Positions 31,154-40,891 are shown, counted from the stretch's first letter. The stretch: DNA of 64,000 bases from Enterococcus casseliflavus NBRC 100478 (GCF_001544095.1 NZ_BCPT01000009.1:62001-126000); one strand, 5' to 3'. The notes: generated by a model from the sequence alone, not told the origin. Numbers and translations are program-made.

Positions 31154-31252
31154 TTTTTACCCTCCATTTAAAAAAGCAGTCCTTGTACGCTGCTTCTTGT
31201 ATTCAATCTTACTTAGTTTACCTAAAGCCATGGAAAGTTGCAAGCTTTCCTG

Positions 31253-31305
31253 ACAAACAAAAAACCAGCTTATAACAAATTCAAACATCGAATCGTTATA
31301 AGCTG
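31253..31305 (-). terminator. Terminator after the S1 gene
   Basis: CAGCTTATAAC (31266-31276) and GTTATAAGCTG (31295-31305) form an 11-bp stem; the minus strand continues GGTTTTTTGTTTG. Confidence 0.85.
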
Positions 31306-31316
31306 ATGGCATACAA

Positions 31317-32531
31317 TTACTCTTCGTCGCTGTCTTTTAAGGCATCGCCTAAGATATCACCCATAGTAAAACCAGTTGATTCTTCTGGCAATTGATAATC
31401 ATCCTCTGAAACCTCTTGTGTTTCATTGGTGTTTTCGGCTTTTTCTAATGCTTTGATACTTAATGCGATTCGGTGTTCTGAAGGGTTCACTTCAAGCACT
31501 TTCACTTGCACTTCATCACCTTCTTGTAAGACTTCATGTGGTGTCGCAATGTGTTTATGGGAGATTTGTGAAATATGGATCAGCCCTTCAACACCTGGGA
31601 AGACTTCCACAAACGCACCGAAGCTTGTCAAGCGTTTAATAGTCCCCGTCAAGACACTGCCAACAGCCGCTTGCTCTTCAATATTGGTCCAAGGTCCAGG
31701 CAATGTGTCTTTGATCGAAAGTGACACACGTTCTTTGTCTGCATCAACAGATAAGATACGCACATTGACGGTATCGCCAACAGATAAAACATCACTCGGT
31801 TTGCCAACATGTCCATGAGAAATTTCAGAGACATGGACAAGTCCATCGATGCCGCCAAGGTCTACGAAGGCACCAAAGTCGGTCAAACGCGCTACTTTTC
31901 CTTCTACTTCTTGTCCTTCATATAAATCAGCTAATAAAGCTTCTTTTTGTTTTGCTTTTTCTGCTTCGACAACTGCTTTATGAGAAAGGATCAAACGGTT
32001 TTCTGAAGGCTCGATCTCAACGATTTTGAAGGTCAATGTTTTCCCTTTGTAATCTTCGAAATCCGCAACAAAATGGTCTTCGACCATTGATGCTGGGACA
32101 AACCCACGAACACCTACATCAACCACTAACCCGCCCTTAACGACGTTGGTGACTGGTGCTTCAATGATTTTTCCTTCTTGGAAATCTTTTTCGATATCTT
32201 CCCAAACTTTTTTCGCGTCTAAGCGACGTTTAGAAAGGAGATAGCTGCCGTTTTCTTTGTCTTTACCAATTGCTGAAATCACAACCAATTCTAAGACATC
32301 CCCAACTTTGACTGCTTCGTTGATGTCTTCAACAGGTAAAGTTGATAATTCTTTTGCAGGAACAACGCCTTCAACGCCGGCGCCTTCGATCCCTACGATC
32401 GCTTGTTTATCCTCAATGGCCAATACCTCACCTTTAACGATATCTCCAACTTTTACTTCTTGGAAATTGTCTAAAGCGGCTTCCATTGATTCATTTCCAC
32501 TCTCAACCTGATTATTTTCAAATTCTGTCAT
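31317..32531 (-). CDS. rpsA: 30S ribosomal protein S1 homologue
   Basis: A 404-residue protein with four S1 RNA-binding domains, the last three of the FGAFVDLGG...GLVHVSEISH type. Short S1 homologues of this length are usual in Firmicutes, in place of the six-domain proteobacterial form. The C-terminus is acidic. It is separated from cmk by a terminator and has its own leader. Confidence 0.95.
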   Translation of the reverse strand: MTEFENNQVESGNESMEAALDNFQEVKVGDIVKGEVLAIEDKQAIVGIEGAGVEGVVPAKELSTLPVEDINEAVKVGDVLELVVISAIGKDKENGSYLLSKRRLDAKKVWEDIEKDFQEGKIIEAPVTNVVKGGLVVDVGVRGFVPASMVEDHFVADFEDYKGKTLTFKIVEIEPSENRLILSHKAVVEAEKAKQKEALLADLYEGQEVEGKVARLTDFGAFVDLGGIDGLVHVSEISHGHVGKPSDVLSVGDTVNVRILSVDADKERVSLSIKDTLPGPWTNIEEQAAVGSVLTGTIKRLTSFGAFVEVFPGVEGLIHISQISHKHIATPHEVLQEGDEVQVKVLEVNPSEHRIALSIKALEKAENTNETQEVSEDDYQLPEESTGFTMGDILGDALKDSDEE

Positions 32532-32710
32532 CTCTCATGTCCTCCTAACCAACAATTCTGCAATAATTGCACTACATCTTTTAGTTTAAAATAGAATGAA
32601 AAAAAAATAAAGCGATTTCTCTTATTTTCCTAAAAAACTACGGTTTTTTCGTTAAAAAAGTCTTTTCACCTCTGTTTTCTTACTCACTTTCATCTTTTGG
32701 TTTCGAAAAA

Positions 32711-32742
32711 TAAAAAAACAATGGGGAACACCCATTGTTTTT
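32711..32742 (-). terminator. Terminator after cmk
   Basis: AACAATGGG-tgttc-CCCATTGTT on the minus strand followed by TTTTTTATTTTTCG; it overlaps the cmk stop region. Confidence 0.85.
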
Positions 32743-32743
32743 G

Positions 32744-33415
32744 TTAATCAATTTTTTCTTTGATGGTTTTTTTGATTGCTTCGACGACTTGCTCGATCGT
32801 TAAACCAGACGTATCGATTCGAACCGCATCCTCCGCTTGTTTCAAAGGGGAGACTTCTCTGTGAGAATCCAGATAATCTCTTTGCTGGATCTCTTCTTTC
32901 AACGTCTCATAATCGGTTTTGATCCCTTTTTGCTGATTTTCTTTAAAACGGCGCTGTGCGCGTTCTTCCACACTTGCTACCAGAAAAATTTTGACTTCTG
33001 CTTGTGGTAAAACCGCCGTACCAATATCGCGGCCATCCATCACGACACCGCCATCTTTAGCGATCATCTGCTGTTGTTGGACGAGTTTTTCGCGGATCGC
33101 AGGGTATGCCGACACCTTCGAAACTGCGTTGGTTACTTCTGGCTGACGGATCGCTTCTGTGACTTGCTCTCCTCCCGCAAAGACCTCTTGACCGTGTTCA
33201 GTCGGTTCAAAAGTGATGGGGTATTGATCGATCAAAGCAGCGATCGCCGCTTCATCTTCAAGTGAACAGCCCGTTTTTAAAGCTAAATACGTGATGCTTC
33301 GATACATGGCACCGGTATCCGTATAAATAAATCCCAGGTCATTCGCGATGATTTTTGCCACTGTGCTTTTCCCAGATGACGCAGGACCATCAATAGCGAT
33401 GTTGATTTTTTTCAT
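32744..33415 (-). CDS. cmk: Cytidylate kinase
   Basis: The 223-residue protein begins [18 protein letters not shown] with the P-loop at residues 9-17 and contains the bacterial CMP-kinase signatures [10 protein letters not shown] and [14 protein letters not shown]. It phosphorylates CMP/dCMP. I choose the ATG at 33415, behind GAGGAG; the open frame 32 codons upstream lies in the leader. Confidence 0.97.
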   Translation of the reverse strand: MKKINIAIDGPASSGKSTVAKIIANDLGFIYTDTGAMYRSITYLALKTGCSLEDEAAIAALIDQYPITFEPTEHGQEVFAGGEQVTEAIRQPEVTNAVSKVSAYPAIREKLVQQQQMIAKDGGVVMDGRDIGTAVLPQAEVKIFLVASVEERAQRRFKENQQKGIKTDYETLKEEIQQRDYLDSHREVSPLKQAEDAVRIDTSGLTIEQVVEAIKKTIKEKID

Positions 33416-33495
33416 TTTTCTTACTCCTCGTTTCCCAACGATGTGTATTCCTTCATCGTTTCTGCTTATCGTCCACCTTGGCTTCTCTCTTTCAA

Positions 33496-33522
33496 GAAAA
33501 AAAACCGCCAAAGCGGTTTTTT
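33496..33522 (-). terminator. Terminator after the LysM gene
   Basis: AACCGC-tttg-GCGGTT on the minus strand followed by TTTTTTTTCTTG; it overlaps the end of the LysM gene. Confidence 0.85.
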
Positions 33523-34138
33523 ATTTAACTCTTAACGTGTCGCCAGGGTAAAGCATGTAGTTGTTCGGATCAATCCCATTTAATTGATATAGGGTTTCAA
33601 CTGAGATACCTGTACGAGCTGCCACTTGTTCAGGACCTTCACCTGCTTGCACAGTGGTATACTGTTCATTACCAGCAGCGCCTTGCCCTTGGTTATTTTG
33701 GGTAGTATCTTGTCCAGCATTGTTTTGTTCTTGTGCCGGCTCACTGCTTGAAGGTGTTGATGAAGCTGGCGCAGAAAAACTGCTAGAAGAACTTGATTCA
33801 CTTGTTGACGAACTCGTTTCACTTGTCGATTCCGTAGTGGATGATTCCGTCGTTGATGATTCGGTTGTTGAAGACTCTGTCGTACTTTCTACAGTACTGC
33901 TCGAACTTGCTGTGGTTGGGGCATCATTGTTATGGTTCAATACCCAAATACCGGCACCAACCGGAATTGCCACGATCAAGAAAAGCAAAACTAAAACGAT
34001 CGTCAAAAAGAGTGAATTCCCACGCTTTTGTTTTCTTTGTTGGGATCTTGATGCAGAATCATCGTATTCTGTATCATAGATTGGTTGTTCCCACGGTTCT
34101 TGATTTTCTGAATTGTAGTCATTGTCTTTCTTGCTCAC
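33521..34138 (-). CDS. Membrane-anchored LysM domain protein (YpbE-like)
   Basis: A type II membrane protein: charged N-terminus, one span (FLTIVLVLLFLIVAIPVGAGIWV, about residues 44-66), a long Ser/Thr/Glu-rich linker with TESSTTES repeats, and a C-terminal LysM domain (TVQAGEGPEQVAARTGISVETLYQLNGID) that binds peptidoglycan. The start is GTG at 34138 with AGGAGGG upstream. B. subtilis has the same neighbourhood, fer-ypbB-recQ-ypbD-ypbE, with ypbE as LysM gene. The serine-repeat stretch may vary in length between strains. Confidence 0.9.
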   Translation of the reverse strand: MSKKDNDYNSENQEPWEQPIYDTEYDDSASRSQQRKQKRGNSLFLTIVLVLLFLIVAIPVGAGIWVLNHNNDAPTTASSSSTVESTTESSTTESSTTESSTTESTSETSSSTSESSSSSSFSAPASSTPSSSEPAQEQNNAGQDTTQNNQGQGAAGNEQYTTVQAGEGPEQVAARTGISVETLYQLNGIDPNNYMLYPGDTLRVK

Positions 34139-34210
34139 TCGTATTCCCTCCTAGTTTCCTTCCGATGTATTATACCATAGGTAAATAAAAACTGTCCTAC
34201 AAAATACGAT

Positions 34211-35593
34211 TCAATTTATATCTTTAAAAATTTTTATTAAACGTTCCTGCCAATGATGGGCTTCCTTTTTCTCGGGCAGCTGTTCTTCACCCGCTATTTC
34301 GATCCCGTCATTGTCGCAACAATAAGGATTCTCCTGGGCTTCCTCTCCGAAATGCGCCAGTAAAAATTGTCGGCGACAACCTGTAAAATGAATATAAGCC
34401 AACATTTTCTGTAATTGTTCTTGTTTTTGCTGTTCATTGCGTTTTAATGTTTCCAGCCAAAAGGAAGTTCCCAACTCTTTCATTTTTTGCTGCCACTTTT
34501 CTTGCAACGGTGTCAAGGGTTCTTTCCTCTTCTCCTGAACCATTCGTTCTAAAGCAAGGCGTTCTTCTTTGTTTTCTCGCTGAAAGAAGTAATGGATCTG
34601 CTCATCATGTTCCTGATAAAGCAAAATCGCATTGCTTTGTTTGCCGTCACGACCAGCTCGCCCGATTTCTTGACTGTAATTCTCTAATGAATCAGGTAGA
34701 TCATAATGGATCACAAAGCGAATATCTTCCTTATTGATCCCCATCCCAAACGCATTGGTAGCAACGAGTAATTTTAATTTATTCTGAGAAAACTGCTGCT
34801 GCAACGTTTTTCTTTGATCACTCGCGAGACCACCATGATAATAGCCTACCAAATAGCGCTGACGCAGTTTGTTATAGACTTCTTCGACTTTGCTTCTTGT
34901 GGAACAGTAGATGATCCCAGCCCCGCCTAAGCGGCTGAGATAGTCTGCTAATGCCGCATCTTTGTCTGTCGTTTGCTCTACGAACAAGCCGATATTGCTG
35001 CGGTTCATCGAATAACGGTAGACATTGGCGTTCTTTGCTAATAATACTTGCCGTATGTCTGCTTCCACTTGTGCTGTTGCTGTAGCCGTCAATGCTAACG
35101 TAACGGGTGCCTTCAAGCGTTTCTTTACTTCACCAAGCTGCAAGTACTCTGGTCGAAAATCAATGCCCCATTGCGAAACACAATGGGCTTCATCCACCAC
35201 GAGCATGGCGATCTTAACCTGTTCCAATTGATGCAAAACAGCTTCTTGTACGATCATTTCTGGACTTAAAAACAAAAACTTGTACTTCTGCAAATGCTGC
35301 ATCACATACTGGCGATCAGCAAGGTCCAATTGACTATTAAACGCAATCGCGCGTTTTTCCCCTTGCTTTTGTAAGCCGTAGACTTGATCTTCCATCAAAG
35401 AGACTAACGGCGAGATAATGATCACGATCCCGTCTACTAGGTACCCTGGCAGCTGATAGCACAGACTTTTGCCATTCCCAGTAGGCAGAATCGCTAACGT
35501 ATCTTGCTGTGCTAAAACACTTTCGATGACTTCTTTTTGTCCTTGGCGGAATGTTTTGAAACCAAAATACTGATTCAGTGCATCTTCTAACAT
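34211..35593 (-). CDS. recQ: RecQ family DNA helicase
   Basis: A 460-residue SF2 helicase: LPTGNGKSLCYQLPG (Walker A), VVDEAHCVSQWG (DEAH), LTATATAQVEADI, and motif VI NYSQEIGRAGRDGKQ, followed by a zinc-binding cysteine group (CRRQFLLAHFGEEAQENPYCCDND). It lacks the HRDC domain. It overlaps the YpbB-like gene by 7 bases. Confidence 0.95.
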   Translation of the reverse strand: MLEDALNQYFGFKTFRQGQKEVIESVLAQQDTLAILPTGNGKSLCYQLPGYLVDGIVIIISPLVSLMEDQVYGLQKQGEKRAIAFNSQLDLADRQYVMQHLQKYKFLFLSPEMIVQEAVLHQLEQVKIAMLVVDEAHCVSQWGIDFRPEYLQLGEVKKRLKAPVTLALTATATAQVEADIRQVLLAKNANVYRYSMNRSNIGLFVEQTTDKDAALADYLSRLGGAGIIYCSTRSKVEEVYNKLRQRYLVGYYHGGLASDQRKTLQQQFSQNKLKLLVATNAFGMGINKEDIRFVIHYDLPDSLENYSQEIGRAGRDGKQSNAILLYQEHDEQIHYFFQRENKEERLALERMVQEKRKEPLTPLQEKWQQKMKELGTSFWLETLKRNEQQKQEQLQKMLAYIHFTGCRRQFLLAHFGEEAQENPYCCDNDGIEIAGEEQLPEKKEAHHWQERLIKIFKDIN

Positions 35594-36582
35594 CGAATCC
35601 CCCGCTTCTGAGCAATCTGTAACAAACGAATCGTCAAAAAATCAGTCGTAAGAAGCGCCTGTAATTCTTGATAGCTATTTTTCCAAGAAGCTTCTGGCAG
35701 CTTTTTCAACAACGCTGTATCAAAGCGCTGAAAAGGAAACGTTGGATCAAGCAATGCCCACTCAATCAAATGATCATTAACAGTTCCTCGTTTGATCCTT
35801 CTTTTTTCCATAATCTGCTCGACAGAATCGCCTCGCAAAAACAATGATCGGCTTTCCACCATGCTTTGGTTTAAATTTCTCTTTAGAAAAGGCGACAATC
35901 CTCGAAACAGGATCGTCAGGGGCGTTTTTTCGATCAAGGTTAAAAATTGATGGATCGAAGCTCCTACATAAAGAGTGTCCCAAGGCTTACTTTGAACATT
36001 TTCTGGTAAAAGCTGAAAAAACGCCTGCCCTAGAATATCTGGACCCGATAAGGTGCCCGCTAAAAAATCTGCCACTTCTGCGGGAAGCTGGTCAAAAATT
36101 GCTGATAGCTCTTGATACAGGCACTTTTTGATGTCAGGATCGTGACGGATCAGCTGACGGACAGGTTCTGTATAGAGTGGCGTGTTTTCAACGGGAATAT
36201 ACTGATTGGTCACGCCTTGATACGCAGCTGCTTGAACCAGCAGCCGAACAAAACGCCAAGCCTCCTCCGTCGTTCGTCCATAACGAAAGTAATTCGCATA
36301 CCGCAACAATCGTTCACCTGGCTGCTGGCTGTTTATAGCGGTCGTTTTGAGCAGCAGACCATCTGAATCTCGACTTAGAGCCCCTCGTTGGATCAAGTCA
36401 GCGAGCGTCTGTTGATACGCTTTCTCATTCAACTGGGGCAACGATTGAAAGAGACCTAAGCGATCATAAAAAAAGGCATAACTCAAGACAGAGCTAGTAC
36501 GCTTACCAATGAGAATTTGATAAAGTGTTGATGGGCGCAGCTTGTCAGTATCAGAAAACAGCGCTAAAATAAAAGAATCCAT
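35587..36582 (-). CDS. YpbB-like helix-turn-helix protein, RecQ partner
   Basis: A 331-residue protein upstream of recQ, matching B. subtilis YpbB in position. The C-terminal third ends with a helix-turn-helix-like segment (MEKRRIKRGTVNDHLIEWALL), and the rest is helical. The family is annotated as helicase-associated but its role is unknown. The ATG at 36582 follows GGAGGGG; the upstream frame overlaps the divergent ferredoxin gene and is discounted. Confidence 0.85.
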   Translation of the reverse strand: MDSFILALFSDTDKLRPSTLYQILIGKRTSSVLSYAFFYDRLGLFQSLPQLNEKAYQQTLADLIQRGALSRDSDGLLLKTTAINSQQPGERLLRYANYFRYGRTTEEAWRFVRLLVQAAAYQGVTNQYIPVENTPLYTEPVRQLIRHDPDIKKCLYQELSAIFDQLPAEVADFLAGTLSGPDILGQAFFQLLPENVQSKPWDTLYVGASIHQFLTLIEKTPLTILFRGLSPFLKRNLNQSMVESRSLFLRGDSVEQIMEKRRIKRGTVNDHLIEWALLDPTFPFQRFDTALLKKLPEASWKNSYQELQALLTTDFLTIRLLQIAQKRGIRC

Positions 36583-36608
36583 ATTTCCCCTCCAGAAAGG
36601 ACTAAAAA

Positions 36609-36824
36609 ATGTCACAACGCTGTAAAATTATTCCTGAGCGCTGCATTGCTTGTGGCCTATGTGCGATCTATGCCCCCGAGATCTTCGATTATGATGAAGA
36701 CGGGATCGTTTTATTTGCCCAAGAACCGAATGCTCGGCAACAGTTTATCATAGAAGACCAACAAGAAAAAGTCAAAACTGCTTATCGTAAATGCCCTACC
36801 CGTGCGATTATCATGGAAAAATAA
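36609..36824 (+). CDS. fer: Ferredoxin, single [4Fe-4S] type
   Basis: The 71-residue protein has CIACGLC and then CPTRAI, the C-x2-C-x2-C...C-P layout of a single-cluster bacillus-type ferredoxin. It carries electrons for reductive reactions. It is divergent from the YpbB-like gene with about 26 bases between their starts, and has GAAAGGA 8 bases upstream. Confidence 0.93.
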   Translation: MSQRCKIIPERCIACGLCAIYAPEIFDYDEDGIVLFAQEPNARQQFIIEDQQEKVKTAYRKCPTRAIIMEK

Positions 36825-36826
36825 AA

Positions 36827-36885
36827 AAAGCCGACCTGCCATTGACAGACCTTTCGTCTGCAACAGCAAGTCGGCTCATTTTTTT
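36827..36885. terminator. Bidirectional terminator between fer and ribU
   Basis: AGCCGACcTGC and GCAaGTCGGCT enclose an inner CAGACctttcGTCTG stem. A T-tract follows on both strands, so it ends both convergent transcripts. Confidence 0.85.
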
Positions 36886-37477
36886 ATTTTCCTATAGCAG
36901 AATGATGGGGCTGCTTACGAGCCAACCATGGCAGCAGTTTGGCGTGAAGTGCTAAAAAGACAGCACTGACGATTGCGCCTTTGACCAAATTGAAAGGTAA
37001 GATCCCGATCGCCACATATTGCGGCAAAGACATTCCTAAAAATTGATCGGCTGTGACCCCGAAAAAGCGCAGGTAAAGCGGTGTGATCACAAATAGGTTC
37101 GCCACACTCATAAAAATCGTTACCGACAAGATACCGCTGATGACACCAACCATTTTGTTTTTGGTGTGAATACCTTTGCGGAAAAAGTAGTACATTGGCA
37201 AAGTAAAGGCACATGATGCTAAAAAGCTTGCCGTATCCCCCACCATATCAGTAGGTGAAAAACCAGATAAGAACAAATGCAGCACCGAACGAATGAAAGC
37301 AGTCAATACCCCGCTCCAAGGACCAAATAAAAACATCATGATCATCACGGGAATATCACTAAAATCGATCTTTAAAAAGCTGAATGCTGGGAAAATCGGA
37401 AAAGCGATAAATTGCAAAATTGTTCCCATAGCAGCACACATGGCGATCGTCACCATTTTTCTTGTTTTGTTGTTCAT
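36884..37477 (-). CDS. ribU: Riboflavin ECF transporter S component RibU
   Basis: A 197-residue integral membrane protein with about six spans, starting MNNKTRKMVTIAMCAAMGTILQFIAFP, the typical N-terminus of ECF S components, and containing DFSDIPVMIMMFLFGPWSGVLTAFIRSVLH. An FMN riboswitch precedes the gene, which confirms riboflavin uptake. Start ATG behind AGGAGG. Confidence 0.95.
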   Translation of the reverse strand: MNNKTRKMVTIAMCAAMGTILQFIAFPIFPAFSFLKIDFSDIPVMIMMFLFGPWSGVLTAFIRSVLHLFLSGFSPTDMVGDTASFLASCAFTLPMYYFFRKGIHTKNKMVGVISGILSVTIFMSVANLFVITPLYLRFFGVTADQFLGMSLPQYVAIGILPFNLVKGAIVSAVFLALHAKLLPWLARKQPHHSAIGK

Positions 37478-37555
37478 CAGTATAAATCCTCCTAAGTTCA
37501 GGATTCCTCTTCAAACGAACCTATTAAATTTCCTCGGCTTTCTTGTCGGCGCCAG

Positions 37556-37600
37556 ACAAAAAATGCCCTCTTTTTTCCACAGGGAAAAAAGAGGGCATTC
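37556..37600 (-). terminator. Riboswitch-controlled terminator before ribU
   Basis: ATGCCCTCTTTTTTCC (37563-37578) and GGAAAAAAGAGGGCAT (37583-37598) form a 16-bp stem followed on the minus strand by TTTTTGTC. This is the expression platform of the FMN riboswitch, 30 bases after the aptamer and 80 before the ribU start. Confidence 0.9.
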
Positions 37601-37627
37601 GAAATAGCCATAAGCAAATCAAATACG

Positions 37628-37760
37628 CTCTATCTTCTTTATCCAGACTGTACTGTCGGTATCGGAATTTCACCGATTCAGCTATTTCCGAAGAAATAGG
37701 TCGTGGACTATAACCACCGGTCGGGAATTGCACCCTGCCCCTGAAGACGAACCTTTATTC
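37628..37760 (-). promoter_or_regulatory. FMN riboswitch (RFN element)
   Basis: On the minus strand the classic segments appear in order: TCTTCAGGGGCAGGGTG, AATTCCCGACCGGTGG, TATAGTCCACGA, GGTGAAATTCC, GATACCGACAGTACAGTCTGG, AAGAAGA. These are the conserved joining regions of the FMN aptamer. With the terminator at 37556-37600 it should switch ribU off when FMN is plentiful. Confidence 0.97.
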
Positions 37761-37831
37761 TATTTATTACATGTTCTATTATACACAAAATCTAAAAATT
37801 AACAATAGTTACGTTTTCAGATACTTTTCAA

Positions 37832-38548
37832 CTATTTTGCACTATTTTTCAGCTGACTGACTTCCTTCTTCGACAATTCTCGATATTCCCCTGGACGAAG
37901 ACCTTTCAAATCTAACGGACCATAATTTTCCCGTTTTAATTTTTGCACAGGCAAACCAACTGCTTTTAACATATTTTTGACTTGATGGTTGCGTCCTTCG
38001 TGGATCGTCAATTGCACAATACTAGATTGCGCTGTTTGGTCTGTCGACAAGATCTCAAAGCGAGCAGGTGCCGTCTTACGACCTTCGATCCGAATCCCTT
38101 TTGTCAATGGAAGCAGCTGCTTTTTATCCGCAATCCCTTTGACTTTGGCAACGTACACTTTGTCGACTTCGTGTTTCGGATGCATCAGTGTCTGTGACAA
38201 TTCCCCATCATTTGTCAGCAATAACAAACCAGAGGTATCATAGTCCAAGCGCCCGACGGGATACACCCGTTCAGGAACTTCAGCAAAATAATCCAAAACG
38301 ACTTTGCGCTTTTTATCATCCGTTACAGCTGAGATCACACCACGAGGTTTGTAGAATAGATAATAGACGTGTTGTTCTTGTTCGATTGGTACACCATCGA
38401 CTTCAACAACATCTTTTGAGCTAACTTGGACCCCTAATTCTTTGATCACTTGCCCGTTGACACGCACTCGGCCTTCAGTTATCAATCCTTCAGCTTTTCT
38501 TCTTGAGGTGATGCCAGCATGGGCAATCACTTTTTGCAAACGTTCCAT
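37832..38548 (-). CDS. rluB: 23S rRNA pseudouridine synthase RluB
   Basis: The protein has an S4 RNA-binding domain at the N-terminus (MERLQKVIAHAGITSRRKAEGLI) and the catalytic Asp in GRLDYDTSGLLLLTNDG. RluB/RsuA enzymes modify 23S rRNA (U2605 in E. coli). I use the ATG at 38548, two codons inside the open frame, because AAGGAG lies 7 bases upstream. It follows scpB directly, as in B. subtilis (scpA-scpB-rluB). Confidence 0.95.
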   Translation of the reverse strand: MERLQKVIAHAGITSRRKAEGLITEGRVRVNGQVIKELGVQVSSKDVVEVDGVPIEQEQHVYYLFYKPRGVISAVTDDKKRKVVLDYFAEVPERVYPVGRLDYDTSGLLLLTNDGELSQTLMHPKHEVDKVYVAKVKGIADKKQLLPLTKGIRIEGRKTAPARFEILSTDQTAQSSIVQLTIHEGRNHQVKNMLKAVGLPVQKLKRENYGPLDLKGLRPGEYRELSKKEVSQLKNSAK

Positions 38549-38550
38549 CT

Positions 38551-39135
38551 TCATTCTCCTTCTGTTTCTGCTTGTTTGTAGCGGTCGTAAAAAAGATCAA
38601 ACGGTGCATCTTCTTCAAGTTCATCTTCCATGGATTGGATATCGGGTAATTCAGCCAAACTTTTTAAGCCAAAATAATCCATAAAGTATTCCGTCGTACC
38701 ATATAGGATCGCTCGTCCTGGTCCGTCAACGCGGCCTTTTTCTTCAATCAGTCGTTTTGCCACCAATTTTTGAACCGATCCGCTAGATTGGACGCCGCGG
38801 ATCTCTTCTACTTCCATCCGAGTGATCGGCTGCTTGTAAGCAATGATCGACAACGTTTCTAAAGCGGCCTGAGACAACGAGCTGCCCATCGGTGATTCAG
38901 CATATTTCTTCAATAAAGGGGCAAATTGTTTCTTGGTGGTCAAAATAAAATGATTGCCCACTTCAAGAATATGCAACGCAGTATGTTCATTTTCTTCATA
39001 TTGCTGATTTAGTTCCTGCAAATGCTGATAGACACTGGCAGTATTGCTTTTGACTAAGTAACTCAATTCTTCAAGTCCGATCCCCTCATCACCGACGACG
39101 AATAAGATCGCTTCTAATTCACTATATTTACTCAT
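38551..39135 (-). CDS. scpB: Segregation and condensation protein B
   Basis: A 194-residue protein beginning MSKYSELEAILFVVGDEGIG with the two winged-helix domains of ScpB (LSIIAYKQPITRMEVEEIRGV). With ScpA and SMC it forms the condensin complex. The ATG at 39135 has a start site inside scpA; overlap with scpA is 8 bases. The C-terminus is acidic. Confidence 0.96.
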   Translation of the reverse strand: MSKYSELEAILFVVGDEGIGLEELSYLVKSNTASVYQHLQELNQQYEENEHTALHILEVGNHFILTTKKQFAPLLKKYAESPMGSSLSQAALETLSIIAYKQPITRMEVEEIRGVQSSGSVQKLVAKRLIEEKGRVDGPGRAILYGTTEYFMDYFGLKSLAELPDIQSMEDELEEDAPFDLFYDRYKQAETEGE

Positions 39136-39877
39136 CTTCTTTACCTGTTGGATAGAGCAGAATCGACGCATAATTGTCTGATTGCTCTACTCGAATCGTT
39201 CCTTTTTTCATTAATTCTAACAGTGCCATAAAGGTCACCACAACTTCTGTTTTATTGTAGGTCGTAAAAAACGAATCAAAGCTGCGGCCTTTTTTAGCAC
39301 TGACATGTTGCATCTCCAGCTGAATCGCCGCCATCTTTTCATCGATGGTGCTTTCATCAGGAGAAATTTTGGTTTCTAGTACTTGGCGATTTTTCTTTTT
39401 CTCGATCATTTTTTGAAAAGCCAAAAAGAGATCGATCGTATTGAATTGATTGGCTCTTAACTGATCTTCTTCCTCTTTGTATTCATCGACATCCATCGGA
39501 TCTTTCGTATAATACAAACTGCGCTCTTCCGCTTTTTCGGAAAGCTGCTCGGCTGCATACTTAAATTTGCGGTATTCTAGCAGCTGTGCCACCAGCATAT
39601 CCCGTGGATCTTCTTCGTACTCTTCCACTTCAGCAATCAGCTCTTGTTTCGGTAACAGCATCTGGCTTTTGATCGCCATCAGAGTTGCCGCCATGACTAA
39701 ATATTCACCAGCGACTTCTAATTCTAAAATTTTCATGGCATGGATATACTGCATGTATTGTTCGGTGATGGTTGCAACTGGAATGTCATAAACATCGATT
39801 TCCAGTTTTTTGATCAAATGAAGCAGCAAATCCAACGGTCCTTCAAAGACAGCTAATTTTATTTTGATTTCTTCCAT
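39128..39877 (-). CDS. scpA: Segregation and condensation protein A (kleisin)
   Basis: The 249-residue kleisin: MEEIKIKLAVFEGPLDLLLHLIKKLEIDVYDIP at the N-terminus and a C-terminal winged helix (KTEVVVTFMALLELMKKGTIRVEQ). It bridges the SMC heads. The gene starts 15 bases after xerD. Confidence 0.97.
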   Translation of the reverse strand: MEEIKIKLAVFEGPLDLLLHLIKKLEIDVYDIPVATITEQYMQYIHAMKILELEVAGEYLVMAATLMAIKSQMLLPKQELIAEVEEYEEDPRDMLVAQLLEYRKFKYAAEQLSEKAEERSLYYTKDPMDVDEYKEEEDQLRANQFNTIDLFLAFQKMIEKKKNRQVLETKISPDESTIDEKMAAIQLEMQHVSAKKGRSFDSFFTTYNKTEVVVTFMALLELMKKGTIRVEQSDNYASILLYPTGKEDE

Positions 39878-39891
39878 TCCATCCTCGATTT

Positions 39892-40782
39892 CTAGGCGCG
39901 CGGAAAGTGCTGCTTGTACACTTCCGTCATCCGTTTCTTCGTTATATGCGTGTAAATCTGAGTGGTCGAGATATCTGCGTGTCCTAACAGCTCTTGAACC
40001 GTTCGCAGATCTGCGCCGTTTTCTAATAGATGAGTCGCAAAACTATGGCGCAGCGTATGGGGAGTCACATTTTTGGTGATCCCAGCTTGTCGAACCAAGG
40101 CTTTTAAATTTTTCCAGATCCCTTGACGAGACAGCTGCGTACCGTGGTTGTTTACAAACAGGTGGCTTTCATCCGGTGTTTTTCTCGTCAAATACGGACG
40201 TGCATCGCTGAGATATGTTTCGATCCATTGAATCGCTAAATCCCCTAGTGGGACGATCCGTTCTTTGTCGCCTTTCCCGGTTGTTTGCAACAAGCCCATA
40301 CTTAAATGCAAATCATTCAATTTCAAACCGATCAACTCGCTGACGCGCAAGCCTGTCGCATACATCACTTCCAAAATCGCTCGATCACGAATACCCAACA
40401 CCGCTCGCGTATCTGGTGTTTCGATCAAGCGCTCCACTTCCTGCAAACTCAAAGTATCAGGTAGCTTCTGCTGTTTTTTCGGCGAATCAATATGCTGCAT
40501 CGGATCATGATCTGTCAACCGTTCTTGACGCAAATATTGATGGAATCTTCGCAAACTGGAAACCATCCGAATCACGGTTGCCGAGGATTTTCCCGCCTCT
40601 TGCAGACTTTGCAAAAAAGACAAAACGATCACTCGGTCGATCTGTTGCCACTGCGTCACTTGTTTTTTTTGTAAAAACGCAAGATACTGTTGCAGATCCC
40701 GCTGGTAGCTGGCACGGGTATTTTGGGATAGCCCGCGCTCAATGGTCAAATAATGAAGATAATCAATAATTTGTTCGTTCAT
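39892..40782 (-). CDS. xerD: Tyrosine recombinase XerD
   Basis: A 296-residue recombinase with ATGLRVSELIGL, HTLRHSFATHLLENGADLR and LGHADISTTQIYTHI, the R-H-R-H-Y set. It resolves chromosome dimers at dif with XerC. The gene is next to fur in B. subtilis too. Start behind AAGCCCC; weak ribosome site. Confidence 0.93.
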   Translation of the reverse strand: MNEQIIDYLHYLTIERGLSQNTRASYQRDLQQYLAFLQKKQVTQWQQIDRVIVLSFLQSLQEAGKSSATVIRMVSSLRRFHQYLRQERLTDHDPMQHIDSPKKQQKLPDTLSLQEVERLIETPDTRAVLGIRDRAILEVMYATGLRVSELIGLKLNDLHLSMGLLQTTGKGDKERIVPLGDLAIQWIETYLSDARPYLTRKTPDESHLFVNNHGTQLSRQGIWKNLKALVRQAGITKNVTPHTLRHSFATHLLENGADLRTVQELLGHADISTTQIYTHITKKRMTEVYKQHFPRA

Positions 40783-40891
40783 GGGGCTTCCTCTACTTTC
40801 AGCTTTTTTATCATATCAAATTCTGGCTCGTTTAGATAGTAGCTTGCCAACAAAAAAAGAGGCATCTACCCGTATCTTTTGCCCAAGGAAA

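Noticed and set aside
33654-34188. Long plus-strand frames opposite the LysM gene
   Set aside because: They result from the TCT/AGA-like Ser/Thr repeats of the LysM linker; the minus-strand gene has a clear start, membrane span and LysM domain.
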